NCBI GenBank assembly: GCA_036374795.1
Contig: DASUTC010000346.1
Location: 1-35,580 of the forward strand
Origin: Herpetosiphonaceae bacterium
GTDB taxonomy: Bacteria > Chloroflexota > Chloroflexia > Chloroflexales > Kallotenuaceae
DNA length: 35,580 nt
Direction of reading: 5' to 3'
Part shown: piece by piece, positions 16,672-24,472 of the stretch
Position numbering within the stretch: position 1 is the stretch's first letter
Layout of the letters: every line of letters begins with the position of its first letter
Notes under the pieces: generated by a model
Told to the model about the DNA's origin: nothing
Databases searched by the model: none
The model's input: the letters and a program-made list of their open reading frames with translations, nothing else
Program-made: the position numbers and the translations under genes

Positions 16672-17085
16672 CTAAGGCTGCCGTCCCACAAGGTGCTCCC
16701 GAGAAACGCTCGTTCTCCTGATCTCCGGCATTGCGTCGGATGCTGTCTGAACGGTCGGTGTGAGGGTGTGCCCCAGCTTCGCTGCGCGTCGGCTGAGCTG
16801 GCGCAGATCCCGTTCCCGGCGCTGGTGCTCGTACACCGCGGCGGCTTCTTCCCGATACGGATCGCCATACTTCAGGAGGTGGTCGACGATACGCGCGATC
16901 TTATGCGCCGTCGCCACAATTGCCGTAGTCCCTTCCGGGCACGCGCTGCCCGAACATAGGCCCCGACCGCGGTATCGGTGCGAATCAGCGATACCGCGGC
17001 CAGGCGGAAGGCCTGGTTCGCCCGGCTGACCCCCTTCATGGTCCGTGAGCGCAGCACCTTCCCGGCCCATCGAGGCAGTGCTGCG
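16672..17085 (-). pseudogene. IS110-family transposase C-terminal remnant, frameshifted
   Basis: One minus frame (about 17080-16935) reads RWAGKVLRSRTMKGVSRANQ and AFRLAAVSLIRTDTAVGAYV. The next frame (about 16935-16735) reads TAIVATAHKIARIVDHLLKY and YEHQRRERDLRQLSRRAAKL. Together they are the C-terminal region of transposase_20 (IS110) proteins, where a catalytic-site Ser and helical tail (ATAHKIAR..YHLLK) lie. A frameshift near 16930 and the missing DEDD N-terminus make it a remnant. Confidence 0.75.
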
Positions 17086-17090
17086 TCTCG

Positions 17091-17303
17091 CCGAAGGAGA
17101 CGACGTACCTCGTGCTGGTGGCGAAGAAGCAGTGGAACAAAGTGGCCGGGGTGGTGAAAGATGCCGAGGATGTGCTGATCATCGAGGGCTCCCCGGCGTA
17201 TGAGCCGCGCCACGCCGGGATTACGGTATACGCACTGTCGGTGACGACGAAAAAGCAGCAGCAGGCCAAGCGCGCGGCGCAGCGGGCCGAGGCGGCGGGG
17301 TAG
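17091..17303 (+). pseudogene. C-terminal fragment of an unrecognised conserved protein, copy 1
   Basis: Open frame reading SPKETTYLVLVAKKQWNKVA, GVVKDAEDVLIIEGSPAYEP and RHAGITVYALSVTT with a basic, Gln/Lys-rich tail, stop TAG at 17301. No start codon with a ribosome site. The last 45 codons are repeated at 18283-18416. The alternating strands (YLVLV, VLIIEG, ITVYALSV) suggest a small beta-rich protein. Followed by a strong hairpin. Confidence 0.5.
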
Positions 17304-17326
17304 TGCGATAGCTTGGGAGATGCATG

Positions 17327-17355
17327 ATGCCCAGGACCCTGGTTGTCCTGGGCAT
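17327..17355 (+). terminator. Hairpin terminator after fragment copy 1
   Basis: ATGCCCAGGAC and GTCCTGGGCAT form an 11-bp stem with a 7-nt loop, 24 bp after the stop codon. Confidence 0.6.
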
Positions 17356-17480
17356 GCGTGTGATGATGACGATTGAATCGGCTGGATTATGTCGAGTTCT
17401 ACTGCGTGCGGGTGCGAGATAGTGCGCTAGCGCCTCCTCGACGACCTCCTATCCAGCCGCAGCGATCTGGCTTGCCAGAT

Positions 17481-18230
17481 TCACGTGATGGACCAATCCT
17501 CACCGTAGCAGACCATCCCCAGCTTGCGCGCAACGCCCTGTGACGCCCGGTTCTCCCAGGAGGTGCTGTAGAGTGGGATGAGTCCACGCTGCCGCACGGT
17601 GCATGCCCATCCAGCGACCACCGCACTTGCATAGCCACGACCGCGCTCGGCTGCCACCGTCTCAACACCGGCCTCCGCTGCGAGTGGCGTGAGGCGGGCA
17701 CAATAGCAGATGGACACGGCCTGGCCCTGCACGACCGCCGCGAGGAGTGGTCCCGTCGTGGCATCCGCCAGCGAGGTGCGCTTCCAGGGAAAGTTCGCTG
17801 CCAGCAGGTGCGCGTTTGCCGCCGACACCAGTACCACGCCTGCTGGTAGCTGGACCTGGTCGGGAATCCAGTAGGCGGGTCCGCACTCCTCATGCGTGAT
17901 CGGTGCGTGCGCGTGCAACGCCGCCCGGATTGCCACCGCATGCTGCGGCGGGTCGGTCAGGTTCGCTGCGACGGGCTCGGAGCGACAGAGCTGCTCCAGC
18001 TCACGCACCAGATCGACGGGCAGGTCATGCCGGAAGCGCCAGATGTTCCCCTCCAGCGTCCGTCCCATAAAAAAACGCGGGGCTGGATCGAACGCTGCTT
18101 CCGCAGAGCCCGGTTCATTGATGGAGCGGAGCCGCCCAGTGGCATCACTGACAAACAGGGTCGCGACCTGGAGCGCGATGAATTGGATTGCGTTGTGTGT
18201 GCCCACCGACCCCTCGCCCTGGTCCAACAC
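17481..18230 (-). CDS. GNAT-family N-acetyltransferase
   Basis: Up to 249 aa from a TTG at 18230. The C-terminal third has the GNAT acetyl-CoA segment: GVETVAAERGRGYASAVVAG (motif A, with RGRGYA), then WACTVRQRGLIPLYSTSWEN and RASQGVARKLGM (motif B). The N-terminal part (LFVSDATGRLRSINEPG, then APRFFMGRT and WRFRHDLP) is as in a family of about 230-aa GNAT proteins, so the protein looks whole. A good promoter at 18273-18245 puts the transcription start only a few bases before the TTG. The message is therefore almost leaderless or a later start is used. It lies between two copies of the same gene tail, as a cassette-like passenger. Substrate unknown. Confidence 0.8.
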   Translation of the reverse strand: MLDQGEGSVGTHNAIQFIALQVATLFVSDATGRLRSINEPGSAEAAFDPAPRFFMGRTLEGNIWRFRHDLPVDLVRELEQLCRSEPVAANLTDPPQHAVAIRAALHAHAPITHEECGPAYWIPDQVQLPAGVVLVSAANAHLLAANFPWKRTSLADATTGPLLAAVVQGQAVSICYCARLTPLAAEAGVETVAAERGRGYASAVVAGWACTVRQRGLIPLYSTSWENRASQGVARKLGMVCYGEDWSIT

Positions 18231-18244
18231 GCGGCTGACGGTAC

Positions 18245-18273
18245 ATTATATCCCGGCACGTCGGCTCACACAA
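18245..18273 (-). promoter_or_regulatory. Promoter of the GNAT gene
   Basis: On the minus strand TTGTGT (18273-18268), a 17-bp spacer, and a consensus TATAAT (18250-18245). Confidence 0.6.
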
Positions 18274-18282
18274 CCGTGTGTG

Positions 18283-18416
18283 CCGAAGACGTGCTGATCA
18301 TCGAGGGCTCCCCGGCCTACGAGCCGCGCCACGCCGGGATCACGGTGTACGCGCTGTCGGTGACGACCACGCAGCAGCAGGCCAAGCGCGCGGCGCAGCG
18401 GGCCGAGGCGGGCTAG
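18283..18416 (+). pseudogene. C-terminal fragment of the unrecognised conserved protein, copy 2
   Basis: Reads AEDVLIIEGSPAYEPRHAGI and TVYALSVTTTQQQAKRAAQR, then AEAG and a TAG at 18414. It is a direct repeat of 17164-17303 with few base changes and again is followed by a hairpin. Homology starts abruptly at 18283, next to the GNAT promoter region. Confidence 0.6.
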
Positions 18417-18429
18417 GAGATTCACCAAG

Positions 18430-18455
18430 GCCCTGGACTCTTGTTCGTCCAGGGC
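18430..18455 (+). terminator. Hairpin terminator after fragment copy 2
   Basis: GCCCTGGAC and GTCCAGGGC form a 9-bp stem with an 8-nt loop, 14 bp after the stop codon. The hairpin differs in sequence from that after copy 1 but has the same position. Confidence 0.6.
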
Positions 18456-18510
18456 GTTGCTCTCCTGCTGATCCTGCATTGCCGATCTCCTCTAAGCCCG
18501 ACACGCCCGC

Positions 18511-18528
18511 TGTCTGTACGTACAGACA
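18511..18528. promoter_or_regulatory. Candidate parS site 1
   Basis: Perfect 18-bp palindrome TGTCTGTACGTACAGACA, identical to the copy at 18568, just downstream of parB. Length, perfection and position fit a ParB centromere site; the sequence is not the chromosomal parS consensus (TGTTTCACGTGAAACA), though it shares the TGT...ACA frame. Confidence 0.6.
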
Positions 18529-18547
18529 CCTTCATCCATTCAACGAG

Positions 18548-19534
18548 TCATTTCATTATGTCAATACTGTCTGTACGTACAGACACGTAGCGCAGTTGCT
18601 CCGTAAGACGCTCCAAGACCGTCAACACCTGATCGATCTGCTGCTGAAGGAGACGACGCTGCTCCGGTGTTAACTCGCCCAGCCGCGCCTCCCACCGCTC
18701 GACCGTCGCCGCCATCCCGGTCCAATCACGCTGGAGATCGCGAGCGACCCGATCGGACAGGCCTGGCGCACGGTCCGGCGTCGTCCGCTGCTGGGCCACA
18801 TGGCGCGCGACGATCGCTGGTGCCTCCTCCGGCTTTGTCAAGGCCGCATCGACAATGGCCCGTGTCGCTTTGAACGAAAGACCGTCCTGCACGAGCCCGT
18901 CAATCAACGGGGCGCGGGCTTCTGCCGTCGGGAGCCGGACCACCTCCCGCGCCGCGCTCATGGTTTCGGGCCGGGCGATCACCATCTGCTGAATATCCTC
19001 CGGCATGCGGAGCAGCCGCAGGCGGTTCTCGACGTAGCCCTTATCTTTGCCGATCCGCTCGGCCAGATCCCGGTAGCTGTAGCCGAACTCGTCCATAAAG
19101 CGCTGCAACCCGTGCGCTTCTTCCAGCGGGTCCAGATCCTCGCGCTGAAGGTTTTCCATCAGGCCGATCTCGACCAGCTCCCGATCGGCGAACTGCGTTA
19201 CCTCACAGGGGATCACCGCGATTCTCGCCTCGCGCGCGGCCCGCAAGCGTCGCTCGCCAAAGATCAGCTGATAGCGCCCTGGTGCGGTCGGATGCTCGCG
19301 CACCCACAGGCGGCTGGTAAAGCCGTGGATGCGCATCGCCTCGGCCAACTCGGAGATGTTGCCGAAGGTGCGGCGGATCTGGAATGGGCTGGGATCGATC
19401 AGCTCGATCGGCAGATCGATCGGGTGGTGTCGCCGGGTTTCCACCTGGCGCGCAAACCGCTCCTCGAAGTCGTCGGCGGTCGCGACGCTCGGTAGCGTGC
19501 TCCGGCGAATGAACTGCTTCTTATTGCCAGCCAC
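18548..19534 (-). CDS. parB: ParB-type centromere-binding protein
   Basis: 328 aa. The N-terminal ParB/Sulfiredoxin-fold domain (about 40-135) shows PSPFQIRRTF, ERRLRAAREARIAVIPC (the GxRRxxA-type CTP-binding region, here FGERRLRAA) and LMENLQREDLDPLEEAHGLQ (the ENxQR and EEA motifs). The central helix-turn-helix (about 150-185) reads YSYRDLAERIGKDKGYVENR. The C-terminus is helical, for dimerisation. ParB binds parS and is loaded as a CTP-dependent clamp; with ParA it segregates plasmids or chromosomes. Its start overlaps the parA stop by 14 nt, so the two are translationally coupled. Two palindromes at and after its 3' end are the likely binding sites. Confidence 0.93.
   Translation of the reverse strand: MAGNKKQFIRRSTLPSVATADDFEERFARQVETRRHHPIDLPIELIDPSPFQIRRTFGNISELAEAMRIHGFTSRLWVREHPTAPGRYQLIFGERRLRAAREARIAVIPCEVTQFADRELVEIGLMENLQREDLDPLEEAHGLQRFMDEFGYSYRDLAERIGKDKGYVENRLRLLRMPEDIQQMVIARPETMSAAREVVRLPTAEARAPLIDGLVQDGLSFKATRAIVDAALTKPEEAPAIVARHVAQQRTTPDRAPGLSDRVARDLQRDWTGMAATVERWEARLGELTPEQRRLLQQQIDQVLTVLERLTEQLRYVSVRTDSIDIMK
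18568..18585. promoter_or_regulatory. Candidate parS site 2, inside the end of parB
   Basis: Second exact copy of TGTCTGTACGTACAGACA, 57 bp from the first, overlapping the last codons of parB (it encodes SVRTDS on the minus strand). Confidence 0.6.
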
Positions 19535-20522
19535 GGATCACCTCCTCCGCGAGTCGTCGGTACGCGTTCGCCCCGTCGCTGTGGGGATCGTAGCGCAGGA
19601 TGCTCTGGTTCAACCCCTGCGACTCGGGGAAGCGCGTCGAGCGCTTGATCATCGTCTGGAAGATCGGCACGTTGGCCCCCACTTCGGTCCGGGTATATTC
19701 GATCGCCTGCCGGTGGACGTTCAGCCGCTCGTCGACCTTGTTGAGCAGCACGCCCCGGATCGTGAGCGTGGGATTGAGGCCGGAGCGCTGAATCTGGGCA
19801 ATGTCCTCCAGCGTCACCGCCAGGGACTCCAGCGCAACCGGCTCAGCCTCCAGCGGCAGCAGCACCTCATGGGCGGCGACCAGCGCGTTGGTCACAAGAT
19901 TATTCGTCGTCGGCTCGGTATCGAGCAGCACCACATCGTAGCGCGGCAGCACCGGGGCGAGCAGCTTCTGGAGCACGAACTCGCGCTGCGGGGCCAGATT
20001 CAGCTCTTTATCGGCGCGGGTGAGCCGCACGCTCGCCGGAACCAGGTCAAAGCCGATCGCGGTCGGCTCAATCGCCGGCTCTAGGATGGGCTGAAACGTC
20101 GTCAGATAGTCCATCATCGCTGTGTACAGGGAGTGATGGACGCCCTGAATGTTGACCCCGGCCATCAACGTCAAGCTGCACTGGTGGTCACAGTCCACCG
20201 CCAGCACCCGGAGTCCCCGCTCGGCAAGCGCTGCGCCCAGGTTGAGCGTCGTCGTACTCTTGCCAACACCGCCTTTCGTGATTGCCACCGCCAGGACCCG
20301 GCAGCGATCCAGGCCACGGGCTGGTGCCGCGCCAGTTGGCTGGAACGATGGAGCGCGCCCGCCCTCAGTGAGAAATCGCTGGACCTCGCTGGGACGAACT
20401 TTGTACTGGTTGCCGTGGCGTTCGGCCTTCAAGCGACCGTCGTAGGCCGCACGACGCAGCGTATCGTAGTTGGCGTCGAAGCGCTCGGCGGCAAGCTTCA
20501 GGGGGATCAGATCTTCAGGCAT
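19521..20522 (-). CDS. parA: ParA ATPase with N-terminal helix-turn-helix
   Basis: 333 aa from the ATG at 20522 behind CAGGAG. Residues 6-50 form an excisionase/MerR-like HTH (LKLAAERFDANYDTLRRAAY). Residues 74 on are a deviant-Walker ATPase: KGGVGKST at 83-90, VDCDHQCSLT (Walker A', with D-x-D-x-Q), VLLDTEPTTNNL (Walker B) and RGVLLNKVDERL. ParA ATPases move ParB-bound DNA; forms with an N-terminal HTH (plasmid type Ia) also repress their own promoter. The inverted and direct repeats at 20571-20596 overlap its promoter and are the likely operator. Operon parA-parB. The fused HTH type is another sign that this module is plasmid-like. Confidence 0.93.
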   Translation of the reverse strand: MPEDLIPLKLAAERFDANYDTLRRAAYDGRLKAERHGNQYKVRPSEVQRFLTEGGRAPSFQPTGAAPARGLDRCRVLAVAITKGGVGKSTTTLNLGAALAERGLRVLAVDCDHQCSLTLMAGVNIQGVHHSLYTAMMDYLTTFQPILEPAIEPTAIGFDLVPASVRLTRADKELNLAPQREFVLQKLLAPVLPRYDVVLLDTEPTTNNLVTNALVAAHEVLLPLEAEPVALESLAVTLEDIAQIQRSGLNPTLTIRGVLLNKVDERLNVHRQAIEYTRTEVGANVPIFQTMIKRSTRFPESQGLNQSILRYDPHSDGANAYRRLAEEVIRGWQ

Positions 20523-20541
20523 CGGGTACTCCTGGGTGCGG

Positions 20542-20616
20542 ATGAATCTGTGGACCAGTATAGCACACTCTTCACAACGTTCACAACACTTGTGAAAATC
20601 AATCCACATGTGTTAG
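20542..20616. promoter_or_regulatory. Divergent parA/antirepressor promoter region with palindromic operator
   Basis: TTCACAA (20580-20586), CAC, TTGTGAA (20590-20596) is a perfect palindrome; a further direct TTCACAAC lies at 20571-20578. On the minus strand TTGTGA and TATACT (in GTGCTATACTGG) at 18-bp spacing could drive parA. On the plus strand TTGTGA (20590-20595) and TAGACT at 18-bp spacing could drive the gene at 20688. Both -35 boxes lie within the repeats, so one bound repressor would control both genes. Confidence 0.55.
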
Positions 20617-20687
20617 ACTAGGGCAGGTTGTACGGACGCTGATTGGACGGATCTACCCGCTCGGGTACCGAGCGAAGGAGCACGCTG

Positions 20688-21485
20688 ATGGCCGACTCGT
20701 CGAGCCTGATACCGGTCGAAGAACGAACCGTCGATTTCTCCAGCGATCCGATCACCGCCGTGCTCGTTCCCGGCGACTCCCAGCCGGATATCTACGTCCC
20801 GATCCGCCCGCTCTGCGCGTACCTGGGCCTGGCCTGGTCGGGCCAGTACGAGCGCCTGAAACGCGATCCGGTACGGGACGAGTCGCTGCGGTTCGTTCGT
20901 GTAACACGAACGCACTCCTCCGGCGGCGATCCGAATGTGCTGTGCTTGCCACGCGAATACCTGCCGGGCTGGCGCTGTGGGATCAACGTCAGCCGCGTCC
21001 GGCCCGAGCTACAAGAAAAGAGTACCCGCTACCGCCGCGCATGGTTCCGCGTCCTGTGGCGGGCCTTCCAGGCTGATGCGTTGAACGCCCTGGGGCAGCG
21101 TGACGAGCGGATGGGAACGACCACCGATCTCGTCTCGGTCCGGGACATGGGCCTCGCGATCGTCCAGATGGCGGAGCAGCAGCGCGCGCTTGAGCAGCGT
21201 GTCACGGAACATGACGGGCGGCTGGATCGCGCGGCGACCGTGATCAAGGAAGTGCAGCGCCGATTGACCTCGGTCGACGATCCGCTGGTGCCGAGTGCCG
21301 CGATCAGCGATGGGCAAGCCGCCGGAATCGCCGCGCGCGTTAAGGCGATCACCAAGGCGCTCTCGGAGCGTGACCAGAGCAAGAATCACGCTCAGGGCGT
21401 CTTCGGTGAGCTCTATCGCCGCTTTCGGGTGACGACGTACCAGCATATGCGCCAGGAGCAGCATGCGGCGGTGCTGACGTTGTAG
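20688..21485 (+). CDS. Phage antirepressor-like protein (P22 AR N-terminal and ORF6C-like domains)
   Basis: 265 aa from the ATG at 20688 behind GGAG. The N-terminal domain (about 15-130) matches the P22 antirepressor N-terminal type: YVPIRPLCAYLGLAWSGQYE, RLKRDP, CLPREYLPGWRCGIN and YRRAWFRVLWRAF. A helical linker is followed by a C-terminal domain resembling ORF6C (ISDGQAAGIAARVKAITKAL, then YRRFRVTTYQHMR). In phages such proteins block repressors, usually by binding them. Here it is divergent from the HTH-ParA gene across one shared operator. It may regulate the partition or replication genes; that role is inference. Confidence 0.82.
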   Translation: MADSSSLIPVEERTVDFSSDPITAVLVPGDSQPDIYVPIRPLCAYLGLAWSGQYERLKRDPVRDESLRFVRVTRTHSSGGDPNVLCLPREYLPGWRCGINVSRVRPELQEKSTRYRRAWFRVLWRAFQADALNALGQRDERMGTTTDLVSVRDMGLAIVQMAEQQRALEQRVTEHDGRLDRAATVIKEVQRRLTSVDDPLVPSAAISDGQAAGIAARVKAITKALSERDQSKNHAQGVFGELYRRFRVTTYQHMRQEQHAAVLTL

Positions 21486-21664
21486 ATGGTGGCAGGCGAG
21501 GATGCTGGATACCCGTGATTCCTTCTCTTAGTTTACATAAAAACTGAAGCGGAACTGGAATGCCGAGGACCATCGATCAGCGAGGTCGATATGATGACGC
21601 AGGACCAATCGTACCTATGGCGGCGATGCGGGATTCGCCTTCACATTGTTTGGGAACAGGACGT

Positions 21665-22699
21665 ATGAGCGACGACATTTTTTTCGACGAACGCCACGTG
21701 CGCAGTGCCGATAGCCTGGCCTTCCGCTCCGTTGGACTTGACGTGCTCGATAGTGATCGCGTTGCCCGCCATATTCAGGAGGCGCTAAAACGTGGCCGCT
21801 ACCCCGAAGGCTGGCCGACGGAACCGGTGAGCTACCTGCTCCAGCGCGGCTGCGCCGTTCAGGTCGCGGACGCGATCTACCCAACCGTCGCGGGCGTCCT
21901 GTGTTTTGGGCGCGAGCCCCAGGCGCTGCTCCCCGATGCCGTGGTCGATATTGGGCACTATCGGGGTACGCTGTCCGTTTCCGACCAGCTCTTCCACCTG
22001 GAGAAGGACATTTCCGGCACGATCTTCGATCAGCTCCAGCGCATCGAGACCTATCTGTGGACCAACACGCACCACGGCATGACGCTCGACGATGACAGCT
22101 TCCAGCGGATCGAGCTGCACGAATATCCACGAGCCGTGATCCGCGAGCTGGCAGTGAACGCACTCAGCCATCGCGATTACCACCTCGCGGGCTCATCGAT
22201 TCGCATTATGCTCTTCCGAGATCGCATCCAGTGGGACTCGCCGGGTGGTCTTCCGCCTGGGGTCACGGTGGAAAACATCCTGCGGCAGCAGAAGTCGCGC
22301 AATCGGATTCTGGTGAAAGTGCTCTACGAGGCAGGCTACGTCGAGGCATTTGGGCAGGGCCTGGATACGGTCGTCAAGGTGCTCCGCGAAGAAGGCATGG
22401 ATGAGCCGCGCTTTGAAGACGTCGGGGCAGCGTTTATCGTGACTGTGTATGGGCGGAAGGCGGACGACTTCCACAACGCCAGCCTGTACGCCCATTTGCC
22501 GGAGAGCCAGCAGCGCATTATGAACTATCTCCGTGACCGGCAGGAGGCCGCGCCCAGCGAGCTGTACGACTTGTTCGGCACGGAACGCACCACGCGCTCC
22601 GTCCAGCGCGACCTGGACCGGCTGGTCGAGGGACAATTCATCGTGGCGTCAGGGGCAGGAAAAGCCCGCCGCTACCATCTGGCAACCAAGCGCGGGTGA
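21665..22699 (+). CDS. RecG-like HATPase (HATPase_c_4) and winged-helix regulator
   Basis: 344 aa from the ATG at 21665 (MSDDIFFDERHV). The body matches the AlbA_2/HATPase_c_4 type of ATP-binding transcriptional regulators, often misnamed RecG: an N-terminal part with AGVLCFGREPQALLPDAVVD, the GHKL-type ATP site ELAVNALSHRDYHLAGSSIR (N-box with E and N), DRIQWDSPGGLPPGVTVENI (the G1 segment) and SRNRILVKVLYEAGYVEAFG (lid, ending with GQGLDTV). The C-terminus is a winged helix (PSELYDLFGTERTTRSVQRD). The N-terminal AlbA_2 DNA-binding module seems shortened. It is followed by the iteron-like array. Confidence 0.8.
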   Translation: MSDDIFFDERHVRSADSLAFRSVGLDVLDSDRVARHIQEALKRGRYPEGWPTEPVSYLLQRGCAVQVADAIYPTVAGVLCFGREPQALLPDAVVDIGHYRGTLSVSDQLFHLEKDISGTIFDQLQRIETYLWTNTHHGMTLDDDSFQRIELHEYPRAVIRELAVNALSHRDYHLAGSSIRIMLFRDRIQWDSPGGLPPGVTVENILRQQKSRNRILVKVLYEAGYVEAFGQGLDTVVKVLREEGMDEPRFEDVGAAFIVTVYGRKADDFHNASLYAHLPESQQRIMNYLRDRQEAAPSELYDLFGTERTTRSVQRDLDRLVEGQFIVASGAGKARRYHLATKRG

Positions 22700-22794
22700 T
22701 GCAGCAAAGCCTCTAAGGACAACCGCGGACCACACCTGCGTGTCGCCGTTGGCGCTGATTCACGACAACGAACCTCGGTCGTATGCCAGGGAAA

Positions 22795-23003
22795 TGTCGC
22801 TATTTGTGCGATCTGCGACACCAACACCGACAAACACCGACAGACTGGTGTCGCTATTTGTGCGATCTGCGACACCAACGGCGACAAATCACGACACGCA
22901 GGTGTCGCTATTGCGTAGCACGACGATACATGTCACCGCGACAAGGAGCGAAGACGAACAGCGACAGCCGCGACACGGGCTGTCGCTGTTGCGTCGCAAA
23001 GTG
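22795..23003 (+). repeat. Iteron-like array upstream of the rep-like gene (putative origin)
   Basis: Units starting TGTCGCTATT begin at 22795, 22849 and 22903 (54-bp period), with a more distant TGTCGCTGTTGCG at 22981. Units 1 and 2 share TGTCGCTATTTGTGCGATCT and continue GCGACACCAAC. Within each unit TGTCGC and GCGACA form inverted arms, and (G/C)CGACA recurs many times through the region. Repeats of this type next to a rep gene and parAB are typical of iteron plasmid origins. The remaining 23004-23314 holds no gene I can support. Confidence 0.7.
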
Positions 23004-23314
23004 GCGGCATTCGCACGTAATACTGTCGTGGTTCGATCTTGTGAATGTCGTGGTTGATCCGTATGATCGCTATTAAGCAGGACGCGCCATGCGCGCTGGC
23101 AGGTATGACGCGATCCGAGCGCTCTTGCAGATCATTGAGTTGGACGCAACACCGGCCGTTTACAAGGAATGACCCCTGATCCTCTCGTTTGGCGGCGCGA
23201 GATCAGAGGCCCCTTTGCGACAGCCAGCAACCGATTGGTTGTTGGTTGGTGTCGTGTTGCTTCAGTGTAGCATGCCCAGGACGGTCGTCAAGGGGGTGCT
23301 GCAAGGAGTACATC

Positions 23315-24472
23315 ATGGTCGCCGTCGCACGCACCGAACGAGACACATTGCAATCCCATCCACCAGCGACAGCCGAGCGGGATGACCGGGAGCACTACGC
23401 TGCCCGGCGCACCTACGCCTATGAGCTCGGTGAACAAGCCGCACTCCAGCGCGTGATCAGCGCGGAGGCGTACCTGTTTCTGTATAAAGAGCTGGTTCGA
23501 CTGTGCAAGGACCGCACGTACTGCTGGGCCGGCGTCGCGTGGATGACCCAGCGCCTCGGCGTCAGCGAGGGCACGATCAAGCGCTGGCTGCGGCAGCTCG
23601 TCGATGCGGGCCTGATCGAGCGCACGCCCCGGCCTGGCGGCGACACGGCCTTGACCCGCATACCGGCCCTCGTCGCGTTTGACGCGCACCATCGCGATGC
23701 GCAGCCGATGACAGAACAGCCGGTATCAGCAGGCACCGCGCCGCCGCTCGCCACACCACCAGCCGCGCCGGACGGGCCGCTTTTTTTTGCGCCTGCCGAG
23801 GGGATCATGAATGAGTCCCGCTCCGACTCACATCTGATCCGGCACACCGTTAAAAGGCCACAACGAATCTCTGGTTTGGTTGGTGGTATCACCCCATCAA
23901 GTAAACATAACGGTACCGCGCAGCATGCGGTGGTTTCTCCAACAGTGCAGCCGCTGGCAACGATTGGTGTCTGTGGGCCGGGGGTCCTCGATGAGCTGAG
24001 CAGCTATGCGGGCGATGAAATCGCGGCGGTCTGTCGCTACGTCACACGGCAGCGCAATAGCTACAATCCGGCAGGGCTGGCGGTCTTCCTGGCGCGTTCC
24101 GGCTTCGGACGCACGCTGGTGCGGGACAACCATAGGTCTGGTGTTGCCCAGCAGGTTCCGAGTCGCTCGCTGGTCGCGTCCACGAGCAGCACCGCCGACG
24201 CACCGGCACCGCCGGGCGATCCCCGGCTCGTCGATCTCTGGACGCAGGTGCAGGCTCAGCTGGCGCAGCAGATCCCGGCACCTGCGTTCGTGACGTGGGT
24301 GCAGGAGACGCAGCTCGTCGCGCTCGACGATGCGCAGGCGGTCGTGGGCGTGCCGACGATCTTCGCGCGGGAGCAGGTGCAGGCGGTCTATGCCCAGCAG
24401 ATGGGCGATGTGCTGGCCGGGCTGACCGGCAAGCGGATGGCGGTGGAGGTGGTCATCGATCGCAGTGGGTGA
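23315..24472 (+). CDS. Plasmid Rep-like winged-helix protein with C-terminal DnaA domain-I-like module
   Basis: 385 aa from the ATG at 23315 behind AAGGAG. The N-terminal part (about 40-120) has a winged-helix of the HTH_36/replication-initiator kind: YLFLYKELVRLCKDRTYCWA, WMTQRLGVSEGTIKRWLRQL and VDAGLIERTPRPGG. A long variable linker follows. It includes an uninterrupted run of eight T (23781-23788) and a segment like ISGLVGGITPSS. The C-terminal 85 residues match the DnaA N-terminal domain: LVDLWTQVQAQLAQQIPAPA, FVTWVQETQLVAL and VGVPTIFAREQVQAVYAQQM. DnaA domain I binds DnaB helicase, so this protein may bind iterons with its winged helix and recruit helicase with its tail. It follows the iteron array directly. 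Confidence 0.78.
   Translation: MVAVARTERDTLQSHPPATAERDDREHYAARRTYAYELGEQAALQRVISAEAYLFLYKELVRLCKDRTYCWAGVAWMTQRLGVSEGTIKRWLRQLVDAGLIERTPRPGGDTALTRIPALVAFDAHHRDAQPMTEQPVSAGTAPPLATPPAAPDGPLFFAPAEGIMNESRSDSHLIRHTVKRPQRISGLVGGITPSSKHNGTAQHAVVSPTVQPLATIGVCGPGVLDELSSYAGDEIAAVCRYVTRQRNSYNPAGLAVFLARSGFGRTLVRDNHRSGVAQQVPSRSLVASTSSTADAPAPPGDPRLVDLWTQVQAQLAQQIPAPAFVTWVQETQLVALDDAQAVVGVPTIFAREQVQAVYAQQMGDVLAGLTGKRMAVEVVIDRSG

Noticed and set aside
22795-23003. CRISPR-like reading of the 54-bp repeats
   Set aside because: The units are adjacent, largely repeat without unique spacers, and degenerate after two copies. There are no cas genes; iterons fit better.
22533-23076. Plus-strand frames across the TGTCGC repeats
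   Set aside because: They translate the iteron-like repeats (VSLFVRSATPT twice) and overlap the end of the HATPase gene. The DNA repeat structure explains them.
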